Assembly: GCF_002211305.1 (NCBI RefSeq)
Contig: NZ_LOKW01000010.1
Span: 57,443 to 121,442 of the forward strand
Source: Rhizobium sp. R634
GTDB lineage: Bacteria; Pseudomonadota; Alphaproteobacteria; Rhizobiales; Rhizobiaceae
Direction: 5' to 3'
DNA: 64,000 nt
A model generated the notes under the pieces. The model ran no database searches and was not told where the DNA came from. It saw only the letters and a list, made by a program, of their open reading frames with translations. Numbering within the stretch: position 1 is the stretch's first letter; each line of letters opens with the position of its first letter. Positions 49,891-57,286 of the stretch are shown piece after piece. The translations under genes and the position numbers were made by a program.

Positions 49891-50094
49891 ATGACAAGCG
49901 TCCTCATTCGTATTGCCCTTCGTTATCTCGCCGCCGCGCTGGTGGCGAGAGGCCTCTTCTCGCCAGAGATCGGAGGGTTGCTCTCGAGCGATCCCGATAT
50001 TTCCATGATGCTCGAAATCGCGGCCGGCGCCCTCATCGGTCTCTGTGCTGAAACCTGGTATTATCTTGCCAGCCGGTTGGGGTGGGCGCGATGA
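49891..50094 (+). CDS. Small membrane protein, probable holin component (67 aa)
   Basis: MTSVLIRIALRYLAAALVAR, GLFSPEIGGLLSSDPDISMM, LEIAAGALIGLCAETWYYLA then SRLGWAR. Two hydrophobic helices with a short acidic turn suit a class II holin. AAGGAGACATCCGAT gives a good ribosome-binding site. Overlaps the next gene as ATGA. The pair looks like a holin cassette, although the endolysin is 7 kb away. Confidence 0.6.
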   Translation: MTSVLIRIALRYLAAALVARGLFSPEIGGLLSSDPDISMMLEIAAGALIGLCAETWYYLASRLGWAR

Positions 50095-50486
50095 GCTGGC
50101 TTGCGAAGCTTCTGTTTGGCGGTGCCATGGAGATGTTTACCACGCCGCTGCTTTCGGCATGGAAGGCGAAGCTCGAGGCTGACAGCGATGAGAAGCGCCT
50201 GGCTGCAGAGCAGGCGATCAAGGGTATAGAGGCTGCCCGCGATATCGCCGTTGCCGAGGCTGCCGACCGCTGGAGCGCGACGCGGGTCGGGCGTTGGCTG
50301 ATCGTGGTTCCCTTCGGCATCTGGTGGGCGTCAATCTATCTCGTCCAGATCGTCAATCCGTGGTTCGGGCTTCATCTCATTGTAATCGATGTTCCTCCGG
50401 ACATTCATAGCATGGCGCTGGTGCTGGTTCCCGCCATTGTGATTGGCGACGCAGGTGCGTTGATTGCACGACGGCTTGGCAGGTGA
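50091..50486 (+). CDS. Phage holin-like membrane protein (131 aa)
   Basis: MSWLAKLLFGGAMEMFTTPL, a charged helix (LEADSDEKRLAAEQAIKGIE, AARDIAVAEAADRWSATRVG), then two hydrophobic segments RWLIVVPFGIWWASIYLVQI and SMALVLVPAIVIGDAGALIA with a basic tail RRLGR. It matches the type of phage 3TM holin/membrane protein often found beside lysozyme in alphaproteobacterial prophages. Start ATG 50091 overlaps the upstream stop. Confidence 0.7.
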   Translation: MSWLAKLLFGGAMEMFTTPLLSAWKAKLEADSDEKRLAAEQAIKGIEAARDIAVAEAADRWSATRVGRWLIVVPFGIWWASIYLVQIVNPWFGLHLIVIDVPPDIHSMALVLVPAIVIGDAGALIARRLGR

Positions 50487-50518
50487 TGCCGATCAGATGG
50501 GTCACACTCTTGGCGATC

Positions 50519-51076
50519 CTAAGACCGGTACTTTACCACCTTTGCCGGGGAGCCGACCGCAATCGCATATTCCGGAATGTCGGAGGTGACGACGGAGTTT
50601 GCGCCTATAACGGCGCCTTTTCCGATTGTGACGTTCATCAGTACTCTGGCGCCTACGCCGATCCAGACATCGTCGCCGATTTCTACGAACCCTATCTCTG
50701 CCTTTTGCAGCCTTATCGGCGTATCTCGGCGGACGCCGTGGCTGTGGTCGATGATCTGCACATCGGAACCGATCAGGACGTCGCTGCCGATTGAAATTCG
50801 GTTTTTTGCGGTGATGATGTTTCTCCGGCCGATGACGGTATTGTTGCCGATGAAGACCTTAGGCTCCGGCATGGTCAGCTGAAAAAATGAGTAGTCCTGA
50901 ATCGTGACGTTTTCACCGACCTCGAGGATTGCGTGGTCCACCATCCTAAACTCGACGCTGCTTTTGACGACAAGGTTCTTGCCGGCGGAGGTGAAATAGC
51001 GGAACCGCTTATAGGCCGTCACAAGCCGCTGAACCAATCCACCGCGATTTCTATAAGATGCCCGATCTGCAGCCAT
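50519..51076 (-). CDS. Left-handed beta-helix acyltransferase, prophage cargo (185 aa)
   Basis: Hexapeptide repeats are evident (VFIGNNTVIGRRNIITAKNR, ISIGSDVLIGSDVQIIDHSH, VEIGDDVWIGVGARVLMNVT, IGKGAVIGANSVVTSDIPEY, AIAVGSPAKVVKYRS). The catalytic His of the WbbJ/NodL/maltose-O-acetyltransferase type would be in IIDHSHG. It probably acetylates a surface sugar. It is on the minus strand, after the holin pair, and is the second acyltransferase in the prophage. ~260 bp separate it from the protease gene. Confidence 0.88.
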   Translation of the reverse strand: MAADRASYRNRGGLVQRLVTAYKRFRYFTSAGKNLVVKSSVEFRMVDHAILEVGENVTIQDYSFFQLTMPEPKVFIGNNTVIGRRNIITAKNRISIGSDVLIGSDVQIIDHSHGVRRDTPIRLQKAEIGFVEIGDDVWIGVGARVLMNVTIGKGAVIGANSVVTSDIPEYAIAVGSPAKVVKYRS

Positions 51077-51340
51077 AGCGCCTCCACACAGGTGGCCTTA
51101 TCAGCGGCTGTGCTGGTATTCAAGGCACAGGCAGGCAGGTCTGAAAGTTAGGAACAGAAGTCGGCGCGCCAAACGCGTTGAACGGGAGGGCGCCCGCAAA
51201 GGCACAGACCTGTCCCTCACTTGAACCCAACCCATACCCCAACCATCTAATCCTCATAAAGCATCGCCATGGCGGACTGTTGCAATCGTGATTGCTTCGC
51301 CGGCGGCGGGGCGGCCGTTTTGCCGCCTGAGGATCAGATT

Positions 51341-52288
51341 ATGGGTTATATGGATAAGGACATCGTGCCCCAGAGTGATGGGGCGCTGATCGATGCCTAT
51401 TCGCAATCGATCGCGGCGGCGGTCGATATGGTCGGGCCGGCGGTCAGCCGGATCGAGAGGGTGGGTGGCCGGCAGGGGCATGGGTCGGGCTTTGCCATTT
51501 CGCCGGACGGGCTCATCATCACCAACAGCCATGTGGTCGACGACGCCAAGGTCACCACGCCGGATGGGTTCGTCACCGAGGGGCGGGTGCTCGGCCGGGA
51601 TGTCGATACGGATATCGCGCTCATCCGCGCCAATTCCGGCACCGGCGCCTGGGCGAAGCTCGGGGATTCCCAGCGTCTGCGCAGGGGGCATATCGCGATT
51701 GCGATCGGCAATCCGCTCGGTTTCGAATGGACCGTTACCGCTGGCATCGTTTCGGCGCTCGGCCGGTCGATGCGGGCGGCGAGCGGGCGGCTGATGGAGG
51801 ACGTGATCCAGACGGATGCGGCGCTCAATCCCGGCAATTCGGGCGGGCCGCTCGTCTCTTCCGGCGGGGAGGTGATCGGCGTCAACACCGCCGTCATCCA
51901 GGGCGCGCAGAGCATCGCTTTCGCTGTTGCGTCGAATACGGCCAATTTCGTGGTTTCGGAGATTCTCCGCCACGGCCAGGTCAGGCGCGCCGTCATCGGC
52001 ATTGCTGGCGATACGATCGTGCTGCCGCGCCGGGTCGCGCTTGCGGCGGGCACGGCGCAGACGACCTCGGTTCGCATCCGGCGGGTTGAGCCGGACGGGC
52101 CGGCCGCCAAGGGCGGGCTGCAGGAAGGGGATTATATCCTTGCGATCGACGGCAGCCCGGTCGGCGGCGTCGATGACATCGTCAGGCTGATGGACGGCAG
52201 CAGGATCGGCAGGGAGACCGCGATCCTGGTGTTTTCGGTGGCGGGGCTGATCGAGAAGAAGAGCCTGGTGCCGATGGCTCGGTCCTAG
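51341..52288 (+). CDS. HtrA/DegP-like serine protease with PDZ domain, cargo (315 aa)
   Basis: The trypsin-like triad is His64 (TNSHVVDD), Asp91 (DVDTDIALI) and Ser167 (LNPGNSGGPL). The PDZ domain spans ~225-315 (IRRVEPDGPAAKGGLQEGDY, ILAIDGSPVGGVDDIVRLMD). There is no signal peptide or lipobox, unusual for HtrA proteins, which act in the periplasm; a start at ATG 51269 would add 24 Cys/Gly-rich residues without making one. GAGGA precedes ATG 51341. It may act in the cytoplasm. Neighbouring genes are phage, so it is cargo of unknown link. Confidence 0.87.
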   Translation: MGYMDKDIVPQSDGALIDAYSQSIAAAVDMVGPAVSRIERVGGRQGHGSGFAISPDGLIITNSHVVDDAKVTTPDGFVTEGRVLGRDVDTDIALIRANSGTGAWAKLGDSQRLRRGHIAIAIGNPLGFEWTVTAGIVSALGRSMRAASGRLMEDVIQTDAALNPGNSGGPLVSSGGEVIGVNTAVIQGAQSIAFAVASNTANFVVSEILRHGQVRRAVIGIAGDTIVLPRRVALAAGTAQTTSVRIRRVEPDGPAAKGGLQEGDYILAIDGSPVGGVDDIVRLMDGSRIGRETAILVFSVAGLIEKKSLVPMARS

Positions 52289-52407
52289 GCGGGCGGTTTC
52301 GGCGTTATGGAGTCGACGGGACGGGCGCAACGTCCAGGAGAGTCTCAGCTTGAGGGGGCTTAAGCGGGGCGCGCGCTGCGATGGTCACGAGATGCAAGAA
52401 GCAGCGT

Positions 52408-52602
52408 TGGAACGCGTGCTTCGAGGCTCCGCCCTTTCGGGCTGCGCACCTCAGCATGAGGGAGGTTGGAGGGTGCCGCGTCCATGATAGCGGCAATCGG
52501 GAATGCCCGCGCGAACGCTCAAAAGCGGCCAACCTTGGGGGTGCCCGCAGGTGTTCGGCGTTCACGAGAGCCTCATCTTGAGGGGCCTCGAAGGACGAGG
52601 CG
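52408..52602. repeat. Two RIME-like repeats between protease and repressor
   Basis: GTGCTTCGAGGCTCCGCCCT, TTCGGGCTGCGCACCTCAGC, ATGAGG at 52408-52462 is the long form seen also in the 58-kb array. GAGCCTCATCTTGAGGGGCC, TCGAAGGACGAGGCGG at 52566-52602 is the short form in reverse orientation. They fill the 360-bp gap 52289-52648; no gene is seen in it. Confidence 0.65.
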
Positions 52603-52648
52603 GATTGGTGGTATCCGATGCAGCCCCGATATCGTGTGTGCAACCGCC

Positions 52649-53269
52649 TTACGGAATGACCGCGAGGACGGGGGTGGCGGTGTCGAGCAGGGTTTCCTCG
52701 GTGGCGCCGGATGCCGTCTGGATGCGGGCTTCGCCGGTCTTTCTCGCGCGCTCGACCTTGGCCATGATCTGATCGCCGTTGCGGGTGCGGCAGATGGAGA
52801 GGACGCCGATCGCCGCCGTCTCGACCTCGTCGGTATGGCCGAAGAGGATCACCGCGTCGTCCCAGATCGACAGCGGGCCGGAGGCTGCGCGCACCTGGGC
52901 GGCGATGACCTGGCCGTCGACGAGATCGCGGACGGCCGCCTTGGCGCGGTCGATGACGGTCTGCGGCAGCGGGCGCGGCTCCTTCAGCCGCTCGACCGAG
53001 CCCGCCTCGTTGATAACAGCCGCCAGCAGGATGCGGGTGGGGGTGCCGTCAGGCTCGATCGAAACGCCGGCATGATTGAGAACGTCCGAGAGCGAAACGC
53101 CCAGGAACAACGCAATCTGGTTTGCTTCTTCCATCTTCATTCTCCGCGTGCCAGACAGCATGCGCGACGCGGCGGAAGGATCTATGCTGAGATGCCGCGC
53201 AAGGCTCCTGACAGATTTCTGCCGTTCGTCCAGCTTCTGGAAAAACCACTTCTTATCGATTTCGGTCAT
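52649..53269 (-). CDS. Phage CI-like repressor (206 aa)
   Basis: N-terminal XRE-type HTH at residues ~15-60 (SVRSLARHLSIDPSAASRML, SGTRRMKMEEANQIALFLGV). The C-terminal ~110 residues (GQVIAAQVRAASGPLSIWDD, VILFGHTDEVETAAIGVLSI, RNGDQIMAKVERARKTGE) look like an S24-type oligomerisation domain. I cannot place a clear Ser-Lys dyad or cleavage site, so autocleavage is uncertain. It is the only phage-type gene on the minus strand and is divergent from the Cro-like gene, so it should maintain lysogeny by binding the intervening operators. Confidence 0.82.
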   Translation of the reverse strand: MTEIDKKWFFQKLDERQKSVRSLARHLSIDPSAASRMLSGTRRMKMEEANQIALFLGVSLSDVLNHAGVSIEPDGTPTRILLAAVINEAGSVERLKEPRPLPQTVIDRAKAAVRDLVDGQVIAAQVRAASGPLSIWDDAVILFGHTDEVETAAIGVLSICRTRNGDQIMAKVERARKTGEARIQTASGATEETLLDTATPVLAVIP

Positions 53270-53573
53270 CCCGGTTCCTCAAACATCATTTGGCGGAACC
53301 GAGTTGTTGCAGATTTCGCAACGAACGGCAAGCAGATGCGGCATCGCTGCATCACGTTGCGTTAACTGCATGATTGAGGGATTGGGCCGGCGGCACCATG
53401 GCCGTCCCAGCCGATTTGGGCTTCCCGTTGTTTCTCCTTCGTTCTGCAACCTAGATAATTGACATTCGCCTCCGGAGTCAATATCGAAGAGGAAAATATT
53501 CCTTTTATGGCTGATTTGAAATTTTGGTGAGCCTTTCATTCGGAATAAAATCCCATCTTCTGTTCGGGAAGGC

Positions 53574-53615
53574 TTGACGGTGCTGATATCGCATTATATG
53601 TTGCTGTTATCGCAT
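53574..53615 (+). promoter_or_regulatory. Early promoter with paired operators
   Basis: TTGACG (53574-53579) and TATGTT (53597-53602) with 17-bp spacing form a plausible sigma-70 promoter for the Cro-like gene. TGCTGATATCGCAT (53581-53594) and TGCTGTTATCGCAT (53602-53615) are direct repeats with 13 of 14 matches and 21-bp centre spacing, that is two helical turns. They cover the spacer and the start-side of the promoter, as expected for CI/Cro operators. Confidence 0.6.
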
Positions 53616-53631
53616 CAACCGGGGAGCGCAC

Positions 53632-53865
53632 GTGCAAAGGCTCGGTAAGGACGGCAGGACGCCATGGCGGAAAGTTCACGAGAAAATTGGCCTTTCCGCC
53701 GCGGAACTGGCGCGAGCGATGGGCCGCCATCGCTCGAAGATCAGCAGGGCGCTCGGCGATGACGATGGGCTGATCAGCGGCCGTGACCAGCTGCTCCTCA
53801 TGAAAGTGGCGCGCGAGCGCGGCATCGCGCTTTCGGCCGATGAGATGATGCCGGAGCGGCGATGA
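53632..53865 (+). CDS. Cro-like small HTH protein (77 aa)
   Basis: WRKVHEKIGLSAAELARAMG, RHRSKISRALGDDDGLISGR, DQLLLMKVARERGIALSADE. The HTH lies at residues ~15-42, with LSAAELARAMGRHRSKISRA as the turn and recognition helix. The start GTG 53632 follows GGGGAGCGCAC. It is the first gene of the early transcript, opposite the CI-like repressor; it overlaps the next gene as ATGA. Confidence 0.8.
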   Translation: MQRLGKDGRTPWRKVHEKIGLSAAELARAMGRHRSKISRALGDDDGLISGRDQLLLMKVARERGIALSADEMMPERR

Positions 53866-54074
53866 GCGGGCGGGCGTCACGGAGCATTCTCCGGCAGGCG
53901 GAGCTGCTCGATGGTCTCGTCGGCCATTGCCTGATGCGCGGCGGGGCGCCGGCCGGCGAGGCTCTCGTGACGATCACCCGCTCGGAGGCGGGCGAGCTCC
54001 AGGCGCTGGCGCGCAGGTTACGGCGCATGGCGCCTTATGAGGACGAGATCCGGCGGCTGGTCGCCGGTTCATGA
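53862..54074 (+). CDS. Small early phage protein (70 aa)
   Basis: MSGRASRSILRQAELLDGLV, GHCLMRGGAPAGEALVTITR, SEAGELQALARRLRRMAPYE then DEIRRLVAGS. Basic and helical, no domain recognised; it starts with ATGA overlap at the Cro-like stop, so it is translated with it. Possibly a CII-like or anti-repressor factor by position only. Confidence 0.55.
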   Translation: MSGRASRSILRQAELLDGLVGHCLMRGGAPAGEALVTITRSEAGELQALARRLRRMAPYEDEIRRLVAGS

Positions 54075-54168
54075 TCGCGCCGCCCGACGGCGCAGACGCA
54101 GGGTTTTCGAAGAAGCGACAGGCCGGACGAACGGGACGGCGAACAGACGGAAAGGAATGGTGACTCCG

Positions 54169-54633
54169 ATGACGGCAGTGGACAGGAAAGTCAGGTTGGT
54201 GCCGGCCGCGCTGAAGCGGCCGATGTCAGGCGAGAGGGTCGAACCGGCCCGGAAAGAGCGCGTCATGGAGGGAGCGGGAGCGGCGGCGATGGAGCCGATG
54301 AACTGCCCCTGCTGCAAGCAGCCGGTGGCGGCGCCCACGCTCGAGATCGTCGTCGACCGTTATGGCGTGACGCCGCTTCAGGCGCGCATCCTCGGCGCGG
54401 TCTGGCGCGGAAAGGGCATGCCCGTGCAGACCGAGCGGATCTTCGATGCGATGTATGTCGACGATGCCGATGGCGGGCCGTCGCCGACGCGCATGTATGC
54501 CGCCTTCAAGGTGGCGCTCTGCCATCTGCGCACCCGGCTGGAGGGTTCCGGCATCGGCATTGAGAATGTCGGCTATCGCCAGGGATACCGGCTGGTGATG
54601 GCCGGCGAGATCACGCCCGCTCGCCGCAGCTGA
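54169..54633 (+). CDS. Zinc-motif plus OmpR-type winged-helix phage regulator (154 aa)
   Basis: After a basic ~40-residue N-terminus comes MNCPCCKQPVA, a C-x2-C zinc-ribbon-like motif with only two Cys in one knuckle (residues ~45-48). Then a winged helix: VVDRYGVTPLQARILGAVWR, GKGMPVQTERIFDAMYVDDA, SPTRMYAAFKVALCHLRTRL and IGIENVGYRQGYRLV. The last part is exactly the wing of Trans_reg_C (GYRL) domains, but no receiver domain is present. It probably regulates early or late phage genes. The start is uncertain (54157, 54169, or further upstream). Confidence 0.65.
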   Translation: MTAVDRKVRLVPAALKRPMSGERVEPARKERVMEGAGAAAMEPMNCPCCKQPVAAPTLEIVVDRYGVTPLQARILGAVWRGKGMPVQTERIFDAMYVDDADGGPSPTRMYAAFKVALCHLRTRLEGSGIGIENVGYRQGYRLVMAGEITPARRS

Positions 54634-54719
54634 CGGCGGGTATCGGAGCCCAATCCACCGCCCGAGCTTGCTTCCGCCAAAAGTTGTGACGATCACAACG
54701 ATCAGATCAGGGGTCGGAT

Positions 54720-55604
54720 ATGACCGAAGTCGAACGTATCAGGCGCGAGGCCTGCCTGTCCGAGGTGGCGGCCCGCCATGGCGTGGCGCTGAAGCGGGCA
54801 GGGCGCGAATTCGTCGCCTGCTGCCCCTTCCATGCCGAGGCGACGCCCTCCTTCACCATCTTTCCGGGAAAGGATCATGTCGAACGCTTCCACTGCTTCG
54901 GCTGCGGCGCACATGGCGACGTGATCGATTTCGTCAGAAAGATCAAAGGTATCGATCTCGCGGAAGCGCTCGGCATGCTCGGCGGCCGGGTCGCCGCGCC
55001 TGTCAGGACGACGGCGCTCGATCCCTATGTCGGCATCCAGCCGCTGGCGCCGCCTGCAGCGCTGATCGAATGCGGCAGGCCGGTGCGTCTCTACAATCCG
55101 AAACGCCGAGGCGAACGATCCGAATGGGGCAGTTTCGCGCCGTCCATGGTCTTTCCCTATCGCGGGCAGGATGGCGGCCTGATCGGCTATGTCCTGCGCC
55201 ACGAGCTTGGCCGGGGCGGCAAGGAGACGCCGATGGTCATGTGGGTGCGGCTGCCTGACGGCAGCGAGGCATGGTGCCGTTTTCCCTTTCCGAAGCCGCG
55301 CCCGCTCTATGGCCTCGACAGGCTGGGCGCGGCGAGGGCGGTCCTCGTCGTCGAGGGTGAGAAGTGCCGCGATGCGCTCTCGGTGGCGACCGGGCGCACC
55401 GTCATCTCTTGGCCGGGCGGCGTCCAGGGCGTCAAACATGCCGACTGGTCGCCGCTTGCCGGCCGCAGCGTGGTGATGTGGCCGGATGCCGACCGGCCGC
55501 ATCCGGAAACGGGCGCGATATCCGGGCTGAAGGCCGCTGACGATATCGGCGCGATCCTCACCGGCCTCGGCTGCAGCTACCGCGTCCTCGACGTCGTTCG
55601 GTAA
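54720..55604 (+). CDS. CHC2 zinc finger-Toprim DNA primase (294 aa)
   Basis: Residues 1-75 hold the CHC2 zinc finger: Cys35, His38, Cys59 and Cys62 in ACCPFHAEATPSFTIFPG and FHCFGCGAHGDVIDFV. The Toprim domain follows with AVLVVEGEKCRDAL (catalytic Glu) and SVVMWPDADR (Asp-x-Asp). No helicase domain is attached; the next gene supplies the ATPase. It makes primers for phage replication. Stop and next start are 17 bp apart. Confidence 0.9.
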   Translation: MTEVERIRREACLSEVAARHGVALKRAGREFVACCPFHAEATPSFTIFPGKDHVERFHCFGCGAHGDVIDFVRKIKGIDLAEALGMLGGRVAAPVRTTALDPYVGIQPLAPPAALIECGRPVRLYNPKRRGERSEWGSFAPSMVFPYRGQDGGLIGYVLRHELGRGGKETPMVMWVRLPDGSEAWCRFPFPKPRPLYGLDRLGAARAVLVVEGEKCRDALSVATGRTVISWPGGVQGVKHADWSPLAGRSVVMWPDADRPHPETGAISGLKAADDIGAILTGLGCSYRVLDVVR

Positions 55605-55621
55605 GGCGGCGCGCAGCACTC

Positions 55622-57052
55622 ATGCCATCCCCTCCCTATCTCCATGCCGACTGGCTCTCCGGGCGCGTGCCGCCGAAGGGCTGGGATGCGGCCGATGCCG
55701 TCGCCGACGGCTGGACCGAGGACGAGCTGTCCGGCTTTCTCCGGGATGCGGCGCGGCCATGGACGCCGCCGGCAGTAGAGACCGCGCGCAAGGCGCGGCC
55801 TGCGGCTGCCGGCAAAGCCATGGCCTGTTATGACTGGCAGATGGAGCTGCTGCGTGGCGAAAAGGGCGGGATCAAGCCGGGCGCCACCCGCAACTGGGCG
55901 CTGTTCCTCGAACGTCACCCCGATCTTTCCGGCGTCTTCGCCTTCGATGCTTTCAGGATGCGCGTCGTCTTGATGCGTCGGCCGCCCTGGGAGCCGGTCA
56001 AAGGCAGCTGGCGCGAGCGCGCGCTGCAGGATCGCGATTACAGCGAGGCGGTCATGTGGCTGGAAGCCAACGACATGACGCCGAAGGTCGCCAATATCGC
56101 CCCGGTGATCCAGACGGTGGCCGAACATGCGCGCTTCGACCGGTTGACCGACTATCTCGAAGGGCTGGTCTGGGATCGCAAGCCGCGGCTCTACAACTGG
56201 CTGACCTACTATATGGGCATCGAGGATACGCCCTATGCCCGGACGGTCGGCATGCGCTGGCTGATATCGAGCGTGGCGCGCGGGCTGCAGCCGGGCTGCA
56301 AGGTCGATACGATGCCGATCCTCGAAGGGCCGCAGGGTGCGCGGAAATCCACCGCCGTGCGCATGCTCTATGGCGATGATTTCTTCACCGACGAACTCTC
56401 CGACATCGGCTCGAAGGATGCGATGATGGAGATGCAGGGCGTCTGGGGCCTGGAGGTCGCGGAAATGCACCGCTTCAACGCCTCGGAGACCAGCGCCGTG
56501 AAGAAATTCCTGCGCAAGCAAACCGATCGTTTTCGTCCGCCCTACGGCCGATCGGTGATCGAGGCGCCGCGCCGCGTCTGCCTCTGCGGCACGATCAATC
56601 CCGACGGCAATCCCTATCTCAAGGATACGACCGGCGGGCGAAGCTTCTGGCCGCTGACGGTCGGGCGCATCGACATCGAGGCGATCGCCGCCGATCGCGA
56701 CCAGCTCTGGGCGGAGGCCGTGGCGCTCTACAGGGCAAAGACGCCCTGGTGGGTGCAGGAGGAGGAGCAGCCGGCTGTCGTCGCCGAGCAGGAGAAGCGC
56801 ACGGATGTCGACGTCTGGGTCGAGGTGATCGCGCCGACGCTGAAGGGCCAGAGATCGGTCTCGCAGTTCGATATTCTGAAGAGCCTCGGCATCTCGCCCA
56901 AGGACGCCGACTGGCGCCACGCCGGCCGCATCGGCCGCATCATGAAGAAACTCGGCTGGGCTGCCAGCCGCGACCGCAGGGGCGGGGAGGACCGGGTGGT
57001 GTTTCGCCATCCGTCGTTTGCTGGGGATGGGGAGGAGGAGCAGGTGTTTTAA
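55622..57052 (+). CDS. VapE-type phage replication ATPase/helicase (476 aa)
   Basis: The virulence-associated E / D5-like family: TKVANIAPVIQ-type N-domain, then the P-loop EGPQGARKST (about residues 234-243), SKDAMMEMQGVWGLEVAEMH (Walker B-like plus sensor), SETSAVKKFLRKQTDRFRPP and VCLCGTINPDGNPYLKDTTG, GRSFWPL (arginine finger region). It works with the primase to unwind and prime DNA. The C-terminal ~90 residues are a winged-helix-like module (SVSQFDILKSLGISPKDADW). Length is typical. Confidence 0.87.
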   Translation: MPSPPYLHADWLSGRVPPKGWDAADAVADGWTEDELSGFLRDAARPWTPPAVETARKARPAAAGKAMACYDWQMELLRGEKGGIKPGATRNWALFLERHPDLSGVFAFDAFRMRVVLMRRPPWEPVKGSWRERALQDRDYSEAVMWLEANDMTPKVANIAPVIQTVAEHARFDRLTDYLEGLVWDRKPRLYNWLTYYMGIEDTPYARTVGMRWLISSVARGLQPGCKVDTMPILEGPQGARKSTAVRMLYGDDFFTDELSDIGSKDAMMEMQGVWGLEVAEMHRFNASETSAVKKFLRKQTDRFRPPYGRSVIEAPRRVCLCGTINPDGNPYLKDTTGGRSFWPLTVGRIDIEAIAADRDQLWAEAVALYRAKTPWWVQEEEQPAVVAEQEKRTDVDVWVEVIAPTLKGQRSVSQFDILKSLGISPKDADWRHAGRIGRIMKKLGWAASRDRRGGEDRVVFRHPSFAGDGEEEQVF

Positions 57053-57286
57053 GATCCGGTGGGTTTTCGGCCGTGGCAGGGGGAAGCGGCAAGCGCCGGA
57101 GATAGCCCTCATGGTGAGGAGGCCTCAGGGGCCGTCTCGAACCACGCGGGCGGGCGTGGGGCAGGCCCTTGCCGCGCGGTGGCGTTTGTCGCGGACGATT
57201 GATGTAAGTGATGGCCAGAAGGGTTCGATCCCGACAACTCTTCATCGGCAATGGTTGCGGCGATTTCATCCGAAGGGAACATTGTC

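Noticed and set aside
57180..57250. tRNA-like T-arm (GGGTTCGATCCC) after the VapE-like gene
   Set aside because: No matching acceptor, D or anticodon arms in the flanking sequence; chance resemblance.
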